DNA of 31,370 bases from an uncultured Lachnospiraceae bacterium (GTDB lineage Bacteria; Bacillota; Clostridia; Lachnospirales; Lachnospiraceae), in NCBI GenBank assembly GCA_910588885.1, contig CAJUSQ010000019.1:1-31370 (forward strand). The letters are read 5' to 3'. Of this stretch, positions 24,257 through 31,370 are shown one piece after another. A program made the position numbers and the translations under genes. The notes under the pieces were generated by a model. The model saw only the letters and a program-made list of their open reading frames with translations. It did no database searches and had not been told where the DNA came from. Numbering within the stretch: the stretch's first letter is position 1; every line of letters begins with the position of its first letter.

Positions 24257-25057
24257 ATGCAGAAAGATATTTCGGAATTACATACGTTTGTAATTTGCGC
24301 CTATAAAGAAAGCCCTTATCTGGAAAAATGTATTCAGTCATTAAAAAAACAAGAATATAAAAGCCGGATTCTTTTGACGACCGGAACGCCCAATGACTAT
24401 ATTTCAGGTATTGCGGAAAAATATGGGATTGAGATGTATGTAAATGAAGGGGAATCCGGGATCGCGAATGATTGGAATTTTGGTTTGCAGAGCGCAAAAA
24501 CAGAGCTGATTACCCTGGCCCATCAGGACGATTTGTACCTGCCTGGTTATTCCAGGGGCATTGTGGAGTTATATGAAAAAGCAAAAAATCCAATTCTGCT
24601 GTTTACCGATTATTGTGAATTAAGGGGTTCCCGGAAGGTGTTAAAAAATAAGCTGCTGCGGATAAAAAGGCTGATGCTGTTCCCGCTGCGGTTTTCGCCG
24701 TTTTGGAACAGCAGGTTTGTCCGGAGACGGATTTTGTCCTTTGGCTCTGCGATTTGCTGCCCGGCGGTAACGATGGTAAAGTCGAAGATCCCCATTCCGC
24801 TGTTTCAGGATAATATGAAGAGCAATATTGACTGGCAGGCATGGGAGGAGCTGTCCAGAAGAAAAGGGGCATTTGCCTATGCGCCAGAACCGTTGATGAT
24901 GCATCGGATCCACCAGGAATCCACCACATCGGGGCTTTTGGAAAATAATATGAGAAAGCAGGAGGATTTATTGGTGTTTCGGAAGTTCTGGCCCAAACCC
25001 ATTGCATTGCTGATTGAAAAATTATATCAATCCAGTGAGAAATCCAATCGCTTGTAG
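24257..25057 (+). CDS. Family 2-like glycosyltransferase
   Basis: A 266-residue GT-A glycosyltransferase of unknown acceptor. Recognisable parts are the N-terminal nucleotide-binding start (HTFVICAYKESPYLEKCI), SGIANDWNFGL near residue 80, and the acidic metal site LAHQDDLYLPGY near residue 97. A basic hydrophobic stretch in the middle (RIKRLMLFPLRF) may touch the membrane. ATG 24257 is taken as the start because AGGGAGA lies 6 nt before it and the alignable fold starts at residue 9. It follows the DUF2304 gene by 34 bp and is the last gene before a new promoter. It probably adds one sugar of the surface polysaccharide; donor and linkage cannot be read. Confidence 0.85.
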   Translation: MQKDISELHTFVICAYKESPYLEKCIQSLKKQEYKSRILLTTGTPNDYISGIAEKYGIEMYVNEGESGIANDWNFGLQSAKTELITLAHQDDLYLPGYSRGIVELYEKAKNPILLFTDYCELRGSRKVLKNKLLRIKRLMLFPLRFSPFWNSRFVRRRILSFGSAICCPAVTMVKSKIPIPLFQDNMKSNIDWQAWEELSRRKGAFAYAPEPLMMHRIHQESTTSGLLENNMRKQEDLLVFRKFWPKPIALLIEKLYQSSEKSNRL

Positions 25058-25097
25058 CCTATGGCAGGCAGGATCACGGGAAGGCGTCAGAATATAT

Positions 25098-25126
25098 TTG
25101 ACAAAAATAAAAAAGTGCGCTAGAAT
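25098..25126 (+). promoter_or_regulatory. Consensus sigma-A promoter of the phosphocholine operon
   Basis: A perfect TTGACA (25098-25103), a 17-nt spacer and TAGAAT (25121-25126). Expected start near 25133, leaving a leader of about 180 nt before the first gene. It is the best promoter in the window. Confidence 0.85.
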
Positions 25127-25151
25127 AGAAACAGTTTTAAGGAAATATCAG

Positions 25152-25229
25152 ATGGAAAGAGAACACTTTTTGTGCCGGAATTTAAGGTCACTTAGAGGAC
25201 GGCATTTTTTTGCCATTAAGCGTTCATGA
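25152..25229 (+). other. Possible 25-codon leader ORF
   Basis: An ATG at 25152 lies 8 nt after AAGGA (25139-25143) and opens 25 codons (MEREHFLCRNLRSLRGRHFF...). Its reading frame runs through the terminator-like hairpin of the leader, the geometry of a translated attenuator. There is no known homologue that I recognise, and chance cannot be excluded. Confidence 0.25.
25173..25211 (+). terminator. Terminator-like structure in the phosphocholine operon leader
   Basis: TGCCG (25173-25177) pairs with CGGCA (25200-25204), with an inner 6-bp helix (TTTAAG/CTTAGA, one G-U pair, GTCA loop), and is followed by seven T (25205-25211). It lies between the promoter and the start codon, so it would terminate within the leader unless prevented. 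Confidence 0.55.
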
Positions 25230-25311
25230 AAGTTGGAAAAACAGATAATGTGAACAATCGGAACAAGGAAGGTATGCAGAGCCGTAAAAAGGGCAGAAAG
25301 GTCGGTTATAG

Positions 25312-27066
25312 ATGAAAAAGACGGAAGGAGATATTTTACAATATATTGCGGAGCATTCCTTTGACTCCCAGCGAAGGGCGGCGGAGGATCTGGGATATGC
25401 GCTTGGCTCGGTGAATCAGGCGAGAAAAAGCCTGCAGGAGGACGGGATGCTGGACGGGGACGGGAAACTGACCCGGGAAGCCCGGGAGTGGCTGGAGGAA
25501 AAAAGGCCCCGGAGGGCGGTGATCCTTGCGGCCGGGACCGGGATGCGGATGGTGCCGATTAACCAGGAGGTTTCCAAAGGGATGCTGGAGGTGAAAGGGG
25601 AGCCTTTGGCGGAGCGATTGATCCGGCAGCTTTTGGAGGCGGGAATTTCGGAAATTTATGTGGTAGTGGGCTTTATGAAAGAACAGTACGAATACCTGAT
25701 GGATCAATACGGAGTGGAGCTGATCGTAAATCGGGAGTATGAGCAGAAGAATAACTTATGCTCCCTGGCAAAAGCAGTCCGGTATCTGGACAACGCATAT
25801 GTGATTCCCTGCGATTTGTGGTGCGCCGGGAATCCGTTTCACAGATATGAAACCTACTCCTGGTACCTGGTGGGGGAGGAGCTGCATTATAAGAGCAATG
25901 TGCTTCTGAACCGGAAGGGGGAACTGGTGCGGGTAAAACCGGCGGAACCCGGGAACCGTATGATTGGGATTGCGTATCTGGAAGGGGAAACGGCCCAAAG
26001 GGTGCGGGAATGCCTGCTGCGGATGAACCGGGAACCGCAGTATGAGGACTGCTTCTGGGAAGAATCATTGTATGACAAACAGAAAATGCTGGTTTTGGGA
26101 AAAATTGACCGGGGGAATGAGATTTGTGAAATCAATACCTTTGAACAGCTGCGGCAGCTGGATTCCAACTCCAGCCAGCTGGACTCCAGGGTTCTTCGCC
26201 TGGTGGCAGAAACTTTTGCGGTGAAGCCGGAGGCAGTGAAGGACATACAGGTTTTGAAAAAAGGTATGACGAACCGCTCGTTCCGGTTCCGCTGCAAGGG
26301 AAGGCCCTATATTATGCGGATTCCCGGAGAGGGGACGGGGCAGATGATAAACCGGGAACAGGAATACCAGGTCTACCGGGCCATTCAAAACGCACAGATT
26401 TGCGACGACGTTTTTTACATGAATCCGGAGAACGGATATAAGATTACGGAATTTTTGGAAGAGGTTCACAATTGTGATCCGGAGGATTTTTCGGAAGTAA
26501 AAGCGTGTATGCAGTTTCTCCGCCGTTTCCATGAGAAAAAATTTAAAGTAGAACATACGTTTGATCTGTTTGGCCAGATTGAATTTTATGAAAGCCTGTG
26601 GGCGACGCCTTCGGTTTATCGGGACTATGAGGAAACGAAAAAGCATGTGCTGTCTTTAAAGGCGTACATTGACAGCCAGGAAAAGGACTGGGGGCTGACC
26701 CATATAGATGCGGTGCCGGACAATTTCCTGTTATCCCGGGAAGGGATCCGGCTGATTGACTGGGAGTATGCGGGGATGCAGGACCCTCATTTGGACATTG
26801 CAATGTTTGCGGTCTATTCCATGTATACAAGGGAACAGGTGGAACGCCTGATCGACTGCTATTTCCCGGAAGGGGCCGGACGGCCGGTGCGGAAGAAGAT
26901 TTATTGTTATATTGCGGCGGCGGGGCTGCTGTGGAGCAACTGGTGTGAGTACAAGCGTCAGCTCGGGGTGGAATTCGGGGAATACAGCCTGCGCCAGTAC
27001 CGGTTTGCAAAAGAGTACTACCGGGTGTTCCAAAGCTGTGAAGAGGAGGAACGCGCGGATGGATAA
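25312..27066 (+). CDS. Winged-helix / LicC-like nucleotidyltransferase / LicA-like choline kinase fusion
   Basis: A 584-residue three-domain protein. Residues 1-63 resemble a winged helix-turn-helix (ILQYIAEHSFDSQRRAAEDLGYALGSV-type start). Residues about 68-290 are a nucleotidyltransferase (AVILAAGTGMRMVPINQE at 69-86, SKGMLEVKGEP, and VIPCD in the metal-site region). Residues about 300-584 are an aminoglycoside/choline kinase fold: GMTNRSF loop at 318-324, catalytic HIDAVPDN (His464, Asp466, Asn471) and IDWEYAG (Asp483). The kinase would phosphorylate choline and the middle domain could make CDP-choline. It is first in an operon with a second cytidylyltransferase and a BCCT transporter. The HTH domain suggests autoregulation; this is untested. 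The next gene overlaps it by 8 bp. Confidence 0.85.
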   Translation: MKKTEGDILQYIAEHSFDSQRRAAEDLGYALGSVNQARKSLQEDGMLDGDGKLTREAREWLEEKRPRRAVILAAGTGMRMVPINQEVSKGMLEVKGEPLAERLIRQLLEAGISEIYVVVGFMKEQYEYLMDQYGVELIVNREYEQKNNLCSLAKAVRYLDNAYVIPCDLWCAGNPFHRYETYSWYLVGEELHYKSNVLLNRKGELVRVKPAEPGNRMIGIAYLEGETAQRVRECLLRMNREPQYEDCFWEESLYDKQKMLVLGKIDRGNEICEINTFEQLRQLDSNSSQLDSRVLRLVAETFAVKPEAVKDIQVLKKGMTNRSFRFRCKGRPYIMRIPGEGTGQMINREQEYQVYRAIQNAQICDDVFYMNPENGYKITEFLEEVHNCDPEDFSEVKACMQFLRRFHEKKFKVEHTFDLFGQIEFYESLWATPSVYRDYEETKKHVLSLKAYIDSQEKDWGLTHIDAVPDNFLLSREGIRLIDWEYAGMQDPHLDIAMFAVYSMYTREQVERLIDCYFPEGAGRPVRKKIYCYIAAAGLLWSNWCEYKRQLGVEFGEYSLRQYRFAKEYYRVFQSCEEEERADG

Positions 27067-27814
27067 AGGAAAGCAGCAAGTAAGGAGGCAGCAAGTGCAT
27101 AGGGCAAAACGGGCAATTATTATGGCGGCCGGAATGGGCAAACGGATGCATCCGATCACATTGGACACGCCGAAGCCGCTGGTTTCGGTGAATGGCAAAC
27201 GGATGATTGACACGGTGATTGACGGCCTTAGCCAGAACGGGATCCGGGAGATTTACGTGGTGGTTGGGTATTTGAAGGAAAAATTTGAGGAATGGAAGGA
27301 ACGGTATCCGGAGGTTACGATTGTGGAAAATCCCTTCTATGCTTCCTGCAACAACATTTCCTCTCTGTATGCGGCCCGGGATTATATTCCGGAGTCGATT
27401 ATTTTGGACGGGGATCAGATGGTATACCACCCGGAAATTTTGAATCCGGAATTTGAGCGTTCCGGCTACTGCTGCCGTTGGGTGGAAGAGGGCACCGGGG
27501 AGTGGCTGCTTCAGACGGAAAAGGGGATCGTTACCTCCTGCAGCCGTACCGGGGGACAGCGGGGCTGGCAGCTCTACAGCGTTTCCTTCTGGTCGGCAGA
27601 GGACGGGAAACGGCTGAAGCGTCATTTGGAGCTGGAATTTGAGGAAAAAAAGCATCGGGATATTTACTGGGACGATGTGGCGCTGTTTTGCTATCCGAAG
27701 GAGTATCAATTGGGAATCCGGGAAATAAAGGATGGGGATTTGGTAGAAATTGACAGTATAGAGGAGCTGGCAGGGTTGGATGCGCGGTATATCCGGGAAA
27801 GGAGACAGAGATGA
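27059..27814 (+). CDS. licC: LicC-type CTP:phosphocholine cytidylyltransferase
   Basis: Likely makes CDP-choline from CTP and phosphocholine. The product (252 residues from ATG 27059) carries the nucleotidyltransferase loop IIMAAGMGKRMHPIT, the PKPLVSVNGK block, the LDGD metal site near residue 118 and a C-terminal EIDSIEELAGLD motif typical of LicC. Two starts compete: ATG 27059 (AGGAGG, 9-nt spacing, overlapping the previous gene by 8 bp) and in-frame GTG 27095 (AAGGAGG, 6-nt spacing), which would give 240 residues beginning just before the catalytic loop. Nucleotide preference is inferred from context with the choline kinase; a sugar nucleotidyltransferase is the alternative. Its stop overlaps the transporter start (ATGA). 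Confidence 0.82.
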   Translation: MDKGKQQVRRQQVHRAKRAIIMAAGMGKRMHPITLDTPKPLVSVNGKRMIDTVIDGLSQNGIREIYVVVGYLKEKFEEWKERYPEVTIVENPFYASCNNISSLYAARDYIPESIILDGDQMVYHPEILNPEFERSGYCCRWVEEGTGEWLLQTEKGIVTSCSRTGGQRGWQLYSVSFWSAEDGKRLKRHLELEFEEKKHRDIYWDDVALFCYPKEYQLGIREIKDGDLVEIDSIEELAGLDARYIRERRQR

Positions 27815-29403
27815 AACAGGGACAGGACGGCGGGAAACTGCGGGAGAAGATTGATTGGGGCACTACGGTGATCCCTTTCGGGGGAATTGTGGTGCTGGGC
27901 GTACTGTTTATGCTGATGCCCCAGGGTTCCCAGGAGATGCTGGGAATCATCCGGGGATTTCTGGGAGATGAGTTTGGCATCTATTATATGCTGATTGGGA
28001 TCGGGTTTGTCCTGTGCTCACTCTATATGGCGTTTTCCCGGTTTGGGAAAATCCGGCTGGGTAATCTGGAAAGACCGCAGTATTCTTCCTTCGCATGGGG
28101 AACCATGATTTTTACCTCAACGATGGCGGCGGATATTTTGTTCTATTCCCTGTGCGAATGGGCTTTGTATGCGGCAGATCCGCATATTGCGGAGATGGGC
28201 GGTATCCAGCAGTGGGCTTCGGTGTATCCCCTGTTTCACTGGGGGCCGATTCCCTGGAGCTTTTATATCGTGCTGGCCGTGGCCTTCGGTTTTATGCTCC
28301 ATGTACGGGGCAGGAGCCGCCAGCGTTTTTCGGAAGCCTGTAGGCCCGTCTTGGGAAAAAAGGTGGACGGTTTTTGGGGAAAGCTCATTGACCTGCTGGC
28401 AGTCTTTGCATTGCTGGCCGGGACGGCTACGACCTTTTCCCTGGCAACGCCGCTGCTGGCGGAAGCCTTAAGCAATGTATTCGGATTTTCCGCCAATGTG
28501 GTTTTGACGATTGGCATCCTGATTCTGATTGCCGTAGTGTATACCTTGACGGTATGGTTCGGCATGAAGGGGATTTCGAAGCTGGCTTCTTTTTGTACTT
28601 ATTTCTTTTTTGCTTTATTGATTTATGTATTAGTGGGCGGCGGGGAAGCCCGGTATATCCTGGAAACCGGATTATCGGCCCTGGGAACCCTGTCCCAGAA
28701 TTTTATTACGCTGTCGACCTGGACGGACCCGCTGCGGGAATCCACCTTTGCACAGGATTGGACGATTTATTATTGGGCATATTGGATGGTGTGGTGTGTG
28801 GCAACCCCCTTTTTTATCGGGACCATCAGCAAAGGGCGAACCATAAAAAATACGGTGCTGGGCGGTTATTTCTGGGGCCTGGCAGGAACCTTTACCTCTT
28901 TTATCATTCTGGGGAATTACGGGCTTGCAAAACAGGTGAAGGGACAGGTGGATACCCTGGGCTTTCTGGCAGAGGGCGGTTCCCTGCCCCAGGCGATTGT
29001 GGGGATTTTTCAGACGCTTCCCCTGCCCTGGCTGGGATTGATACTGTTGGTAATTACAATGATTGCATTTTATTCCACGACTTTTGATGCTTTGACGATG
29101 GTGGTTTCTTCTTATTCGTATAAGGAGCTGCCGGGAAATCAGGAGCCGGACAAACGGATACGGACCTTTTGGGCGGTTTTGTTCATCCTGCTTCCGATTG
29201 CCCTGATTTTTGCGGAAAATTCCATGGCCAGCCTGCAGTCGGTGTCCATCATCGCGGCTTTTCCGGTGGGCCTGATTATCCTTCTGATTGCGGCCAGCTT
29301 TTTTAAAGATGCAAAGGCGTATTTAAAGGAGCGGGAAACAGGTGAGAAAGGCTCGGGATCCGTATCTTCGGGGAGCCATAAGGGAGCAGGGGATGGAAAA
29401 TAA
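27811..29403 (+). CDS. BCCT-family choline/betaine transporter
   Basis: A secondary transporter of 530 residues with about 12 hydrophobic segments, the family norm. The family's conserved helix is seen as WTIYYWAYWMVW (317-328) followed by ISKGRTIK. In the segment matching the GMGIG motif of sodium-coupled BetP, it reads TMAAD (104-108); aspartate at the last position is the substitution that in BetP permits proton-linked choline uptake. This fits choline import and its place after choline kinase and LicC, where H. influenzae and pneumococcus use licB. The start overlaps the licC stop (ATGA) with AAAGGAG upstream. The last 25 residues are a polar tail. Substrate is inferred, not shown. Confidence 0.88.
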   Translation: MKQGQDGGKLREKIDWGTTVIPFGGIVVLGVLFMLMPQGSQEMLGIIRGFLGDEFGIYYMLIGIGFVLCSLYMAFSRFGKIRLGNLERPQYSSFAWGTMIFTSTMAADILFYSLCEWALYAADPHIAEMGGIQQWASVYPLFHWGPIPWSFYIVLAVAFGFMLHVRGRSRQRFSEACRPVLGKKVDGFWGKLIDLLAVFALLAGTATTFSLATPLLAEALSNVFGFSANVVLTIGILILIAVVYTLTVWFGMKGISKLASFCTYFFFALLIYVLVGGGEARYILETGLSALGTLSQNFITLSTWTDPLRESTFAQDWTIYYWAYWMVWCVATPFFIGTISKGRTIKNTVLGGYFWGLAGTFTSFIILGNYGLAKQVKGQVDTLGFLAEGGSLPQAIVGIFQTLPLPWLGLILLVITMIAFYSTTFDALTMVVSSYSYKELPGNQEPDKRIRTFWAVLFILLPIALIFAENSMASLQSVSIIAAFPVGLIILLIAASFFKDAKAYLKERETGEKGSGSVSSGSHKGAGDGK

Positions 29404-29416
29404 AGGAAGTATGATA

Positions 29417-29445
29417 TTGAAGAAAAAGGGATATTATGGTACTAT
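29417..29445 (+). promoter_or_regulatory. Promoter upstream of rmlB
   Basis: TTGAAG (29417-29422), 17-nt spacer, TACTAT (29440-29445) with TG one base before it (29437-29438), an extended -10. A second TATAAT lies at 29475-29480 without a clear -35. Expected start near 29452. Confidence 0.6.
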
Positions 29446-29467
29446 AGAAAGCGATAAAATAGTGCCA
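29437..29467 (+). repeat. Inverted repeat overlapping the rmlB promoter
   Basis: TGGTACTAT (29437-29445) pairs with ATAGTGCCA (29459-29467) over 9 bp with one G-T pair, with a 13-nt loop. The left arm coincides with the -10 box, a typical place for an operator. Confidence 0.5.
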
Positions 29468-29510
29468 GTACTAATATAATACGAATCAGAAACCATTTGG
29501 AGGTAGCGAA

Positions 29511-30596
29511 ATGAGGACTTATTTAGTAACCGGGGGAGCCGGATTTATCGGTTCCAATTATATTCATTATATGTTCCGTAAATACGGGGATGAAATCCGC
29601 ATCATCAATGTGGACAAGCTGACGTATGCAGGCAATCTGGAGAATTTGAAGGGTGTGGATGAGCAGCCCAATTATACCTTTGTGAAAGCGGATATTTGTG
29701 ATCGGGAGGCGATCCGGAAGATTTTTGCAGAAAACGACATTGACCGGGTGGTACATTTTGCTGCGGAAAGCCATGTAGACCGGAGCATCAAGAATCCGGA
29801 GGTATTTGTGCAAACAAACGTTCTGGGCACTGCCGTAATGCTGAATGCGGCCAGGGAAGCCTGGGAACTGCCGGACGGCAGCTATAAGGAAGGGAAGAAA
29901 TTCCTGCATGTATCTACGGACGAGGTCTATGGTTCCCTGCCGGATGATGAGAATGCCTTTTTCTATGAAACGTCTCCTTATGAACCTCACAGCCCCTATT
30001 CGGCCAGCAAGGCCAGCTCGGATTTTCTGGTAAAGGCATATATTGACACCTATCATTTCCCGGCCAATATTACCAACTGTTCCAACAACTACGGGCCTTA
30101 TCAGTTCCCGGAGAAGCTGATTCCGCTGATTATCAACAACGCGCTGCAGGGGAAGAAGCTCCCGGTATACGGCGACGGGAAAAACGTACGGGACTGGCTG
30201 TATGTGGACGACCATGCTAAGGGCATTGATATGGTGCAGGAACAGGGCCGATTGGGCGAGACTTACAATATCGGCGGGCATAACGAGAAGCAGAATATTG
30301 AGATTATCCATATTATTCTGGAAACCCTGCAGGAGATGCTGCCGGAGGGAGATCCCAGAAAGAAGCTGGTAAGTGAGGATTTGATCACCTATGTAGAAGA
30401 CCGGAAAGGCCATGACAGACGGTACGCCATTGCGCCGGATAAGATTAAGGCCGAGATTGGCTGGGAGCCGGAGACCATGTTTAAGGAGGGGATCCGCAAG
30501 ACCATTGCCTGGTTCTTTGAACATGAAGAGTGGATGAAGAATGTGACCAGCGGCGAATATCAGAAGTACTACGAAGAAATGTATCAGAACCGATGA
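29511..30596 (+). CDS. rmlB: dTDP-glucose 4,6-dehydratase
   Basis: Second enzyme of dTDP-L-rhamnose synthesis (RmlB/RfbB), an NAD-dependent extended SDR. The 361-residue product has the Rossmann loop TGGAGFIGSNY, the FAAESHVDRSI block, STDEVYG, and the catalytic YSASKASSDF. Start: GGAGG about 8 nt before the ATG. Its own promoter and dyad lie upstream, separate from the phosphocholine genes. rmlD is 6.5 kb upstream, with the glycosyltransferase and choline genes between, and rmlA and rmlC are outside the window. Its last codons overlap the start of a DUF1848 gene (ATGA). Confidence 0.96.
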   Translation: MRTYLVTGGAGFIGSNYIHYMFRKYGDEIRIINVDKLTYAGNLENLKGVDEQPNYTFVKADICDREAIRKIFAENDIDRVVHFAAESHVDRSIKNPEVFVQTNVLGTAVMLNAAREAWELPDGSYKEGKKFLHVSTDEVYGSLPDDENAFFYETSPYEPHSPYSASKASSDFLVKAYIDTYHFPANITNCSNNYGPYQFPEKLIPLIINNALQGKKLPVYGDGKNVRDWLYVDDHAKGIDMVQEQGRLGETYNIGGHNEKQNIEIIHIILETLQEMLPEGDPRKKLVSEDLITYVEDRKGHDRRYAIAPDKIKAEIGWEPETMFKEGIRKTIAWFFEHEEWMKNVTSGEYQKYYEEMYQNR

Positions 30597-31370
30597 TTTT
30601 AAGCGTAAGCAGAAGGACGGATATTCCGGCCTGTTACCCGGACTGGCTGTTTGAACGGCTGAAGGAAGGGTACGTACTGGTGCGTAATCCCCATAACCCC
30701 CGTCAAATCGGCAGAATCAGCATAAGCCCGGAAACAGTGGACGGAATCGTATTCTGGACGAAAAATCCCGGGCCTATGATGGGACGGCTGGGGGAATTGG
30801 AAAAGTATCCCTATTATTTCCAGTTTACGTTAACCGCATATGGGCCGGAGCTGGAACGGAACCTGCCTTCCAAAAACCGTGTGCTGATCCCCTTGTTTCA
30901 GCGGTTGTCGAAAGAGATCGGAAAGGAACGGGTCGTCTGGCGGTATGACCCGATCTTTTTTGGCGGAGCCTACACGCCGGAGTACCATAGCAGATATTTT
31001 GAAGTGTTAGCAGCAAAGCTTGCGCCCTATACGGAAAAATGTACCTTCAGCTTTTTGGATCTGTACCGGAAGACGGAACGAAACCTGCGGGGGCTTGACA
31101 TACTGCCTATGACCCGGGAGCTGCAGATAGAGATGGTGCAAAGATTTGCGGAGATAGCGAAAAAATATAATATAGAGATTGACGCCTGCGCGGAGCCTTT
31201 GGATTTCAGCAAATTCGGAGTGCCCCGTGCGCGCTGTATCGACAAGGCCCGGCTGGAACGGATCGGGCATTATAAACTGAAAGCCGGAAAAGACCGGAAT
31301 CAGAGGGCGGAATGCGGCTGCATGGAAAGTATTGACATCGGGGCGTACCATACCTGTGTGAACGGATGCC
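30593..31370 (+). CDS. DUF1848 protein, 3' end cut by window edge
   Basis: The frame starting at ATG 30593 is open to the last base of the window (259 codons) and has no stop, so it is 3'-truncated by the window. It begins MILSVSRRTDIPACYPDW, and the block VDGIVFWTKNPGPM is typical of DUF1848 proteins. Near the visible end it has cysteines in the pattern CGCMESIDIG ... CVNGC, which suggests a metal or iron-sulfur site; family members have been likened to spore-photoproduct-lyase-like proteins but I know of no proven function. The start overlaps the rmlB stop by 4 bp and has no good ribosome binding site, so translation probably depends on coupling to rmlB. Confidence 0.82.
   Translation, partial: MILSVSRRTDIPACYPDWLFERLKEGYVLVRNPHNPRQIGRISISPETVDGIVFWTKNPGPMMGRLGELEKYPYYFQFTLTAYGPELERNLPSKNRVLIPLFQRLSKEIGKERVVWRYDPIFFGGAYTPEYHSRYFEVLAAKLAPYTEKCTFSFLDLYRKTERNLRGLDILPMTRELQIEMVQRFAEIAKKYNIEIDACAEPLDFSKFGVPRARCIDKARLERIGHYKLKAGKDRNQRAECGCMESIDIGAYHTCVNGC

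Noticed and set aside
26543..27709. Long minus-strand open frame (388 codons) opposite the choline genes
   Set aside because: Antisense shadow of two clearly homologous + strand genes; no recognisable protein features.
1..31370. CRISPR arrays, tRNA/rRNA genes, transposases, integrases, toxin-antitoxin or phage-defence genes
   Set aside because: Reading through by eye found no regularly spaced repeats, no tRNA-like cloverleaf and no such protein families.

Overview
The window reads as chromosome of a Gram-positive Clostridia species, most probably a Lachnospiraceae relative. This is inferred from strong AGGAGG-type ribosome binding sites before nearly every gene, moderate GC content, all genes on the + strand, and Bacillus/Clostridium-type gene orders (mbl-flhO-flhP, comFC-yvyF, cdaA-cdaR-glmM). 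No rRNA, tRNA, CRISPR array, insertion sequence or prophage gene was seen.

Layout. (1) 1-4824: DNA repair, the 3' part of uvrB followed by complete uvrA. (2) 5295-8486: an MreB/Mbl actin homologue, two FlgG-type rod/hook proteins and a short FlgJ-type rod-binding protein. (3) 8509-10716: recD2 helicase. (4) 10797-13703: a three-gene ABC importer of the TrpXYZ type (lipoprotein, permease, ATPase). (5) 13940-15103: comFC and yvyF, ending at a clear terminator. (6) 15196-20862: a c-di-AMP and cell-wall-precursor operon: two unrecognised membrane proteins, cdaA, cdaR with a long Gly-rich tail, glmM, and a PTS HPr protein. (7) 20920-31370: a surface-polysaccharide region: glf (galactofuranose), rmlD, a GacI/GacJ-like glycosyltransferase plus DUF2304 pair, another glycosyltransferase, a phosphocholine cassette, rmlB, and the start of a DUF1848 gene.

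The phosphocholine cassette (25312-29403) is the most unusual part. It has its own consensus promoter and a structured leader. Its first gene encodes a winged-helix + nucleotidyltransferase + choline-kinase fusion, followed by a separate LicC-type cytidylyltransferase and a BCCT-family transporter. Together these could import choline, phosphorylate it and activate it as CDP-choline for decorating the rhamnose/galactofuranose glycan made by the flanking genes. No LicD-type phosphocholine transferase, rmlA or rmlC is visible in the window. The second region worth attention is the c-di-AMP operon, where two uncharacterised membrane proteins sit directly upstream of cdaA.
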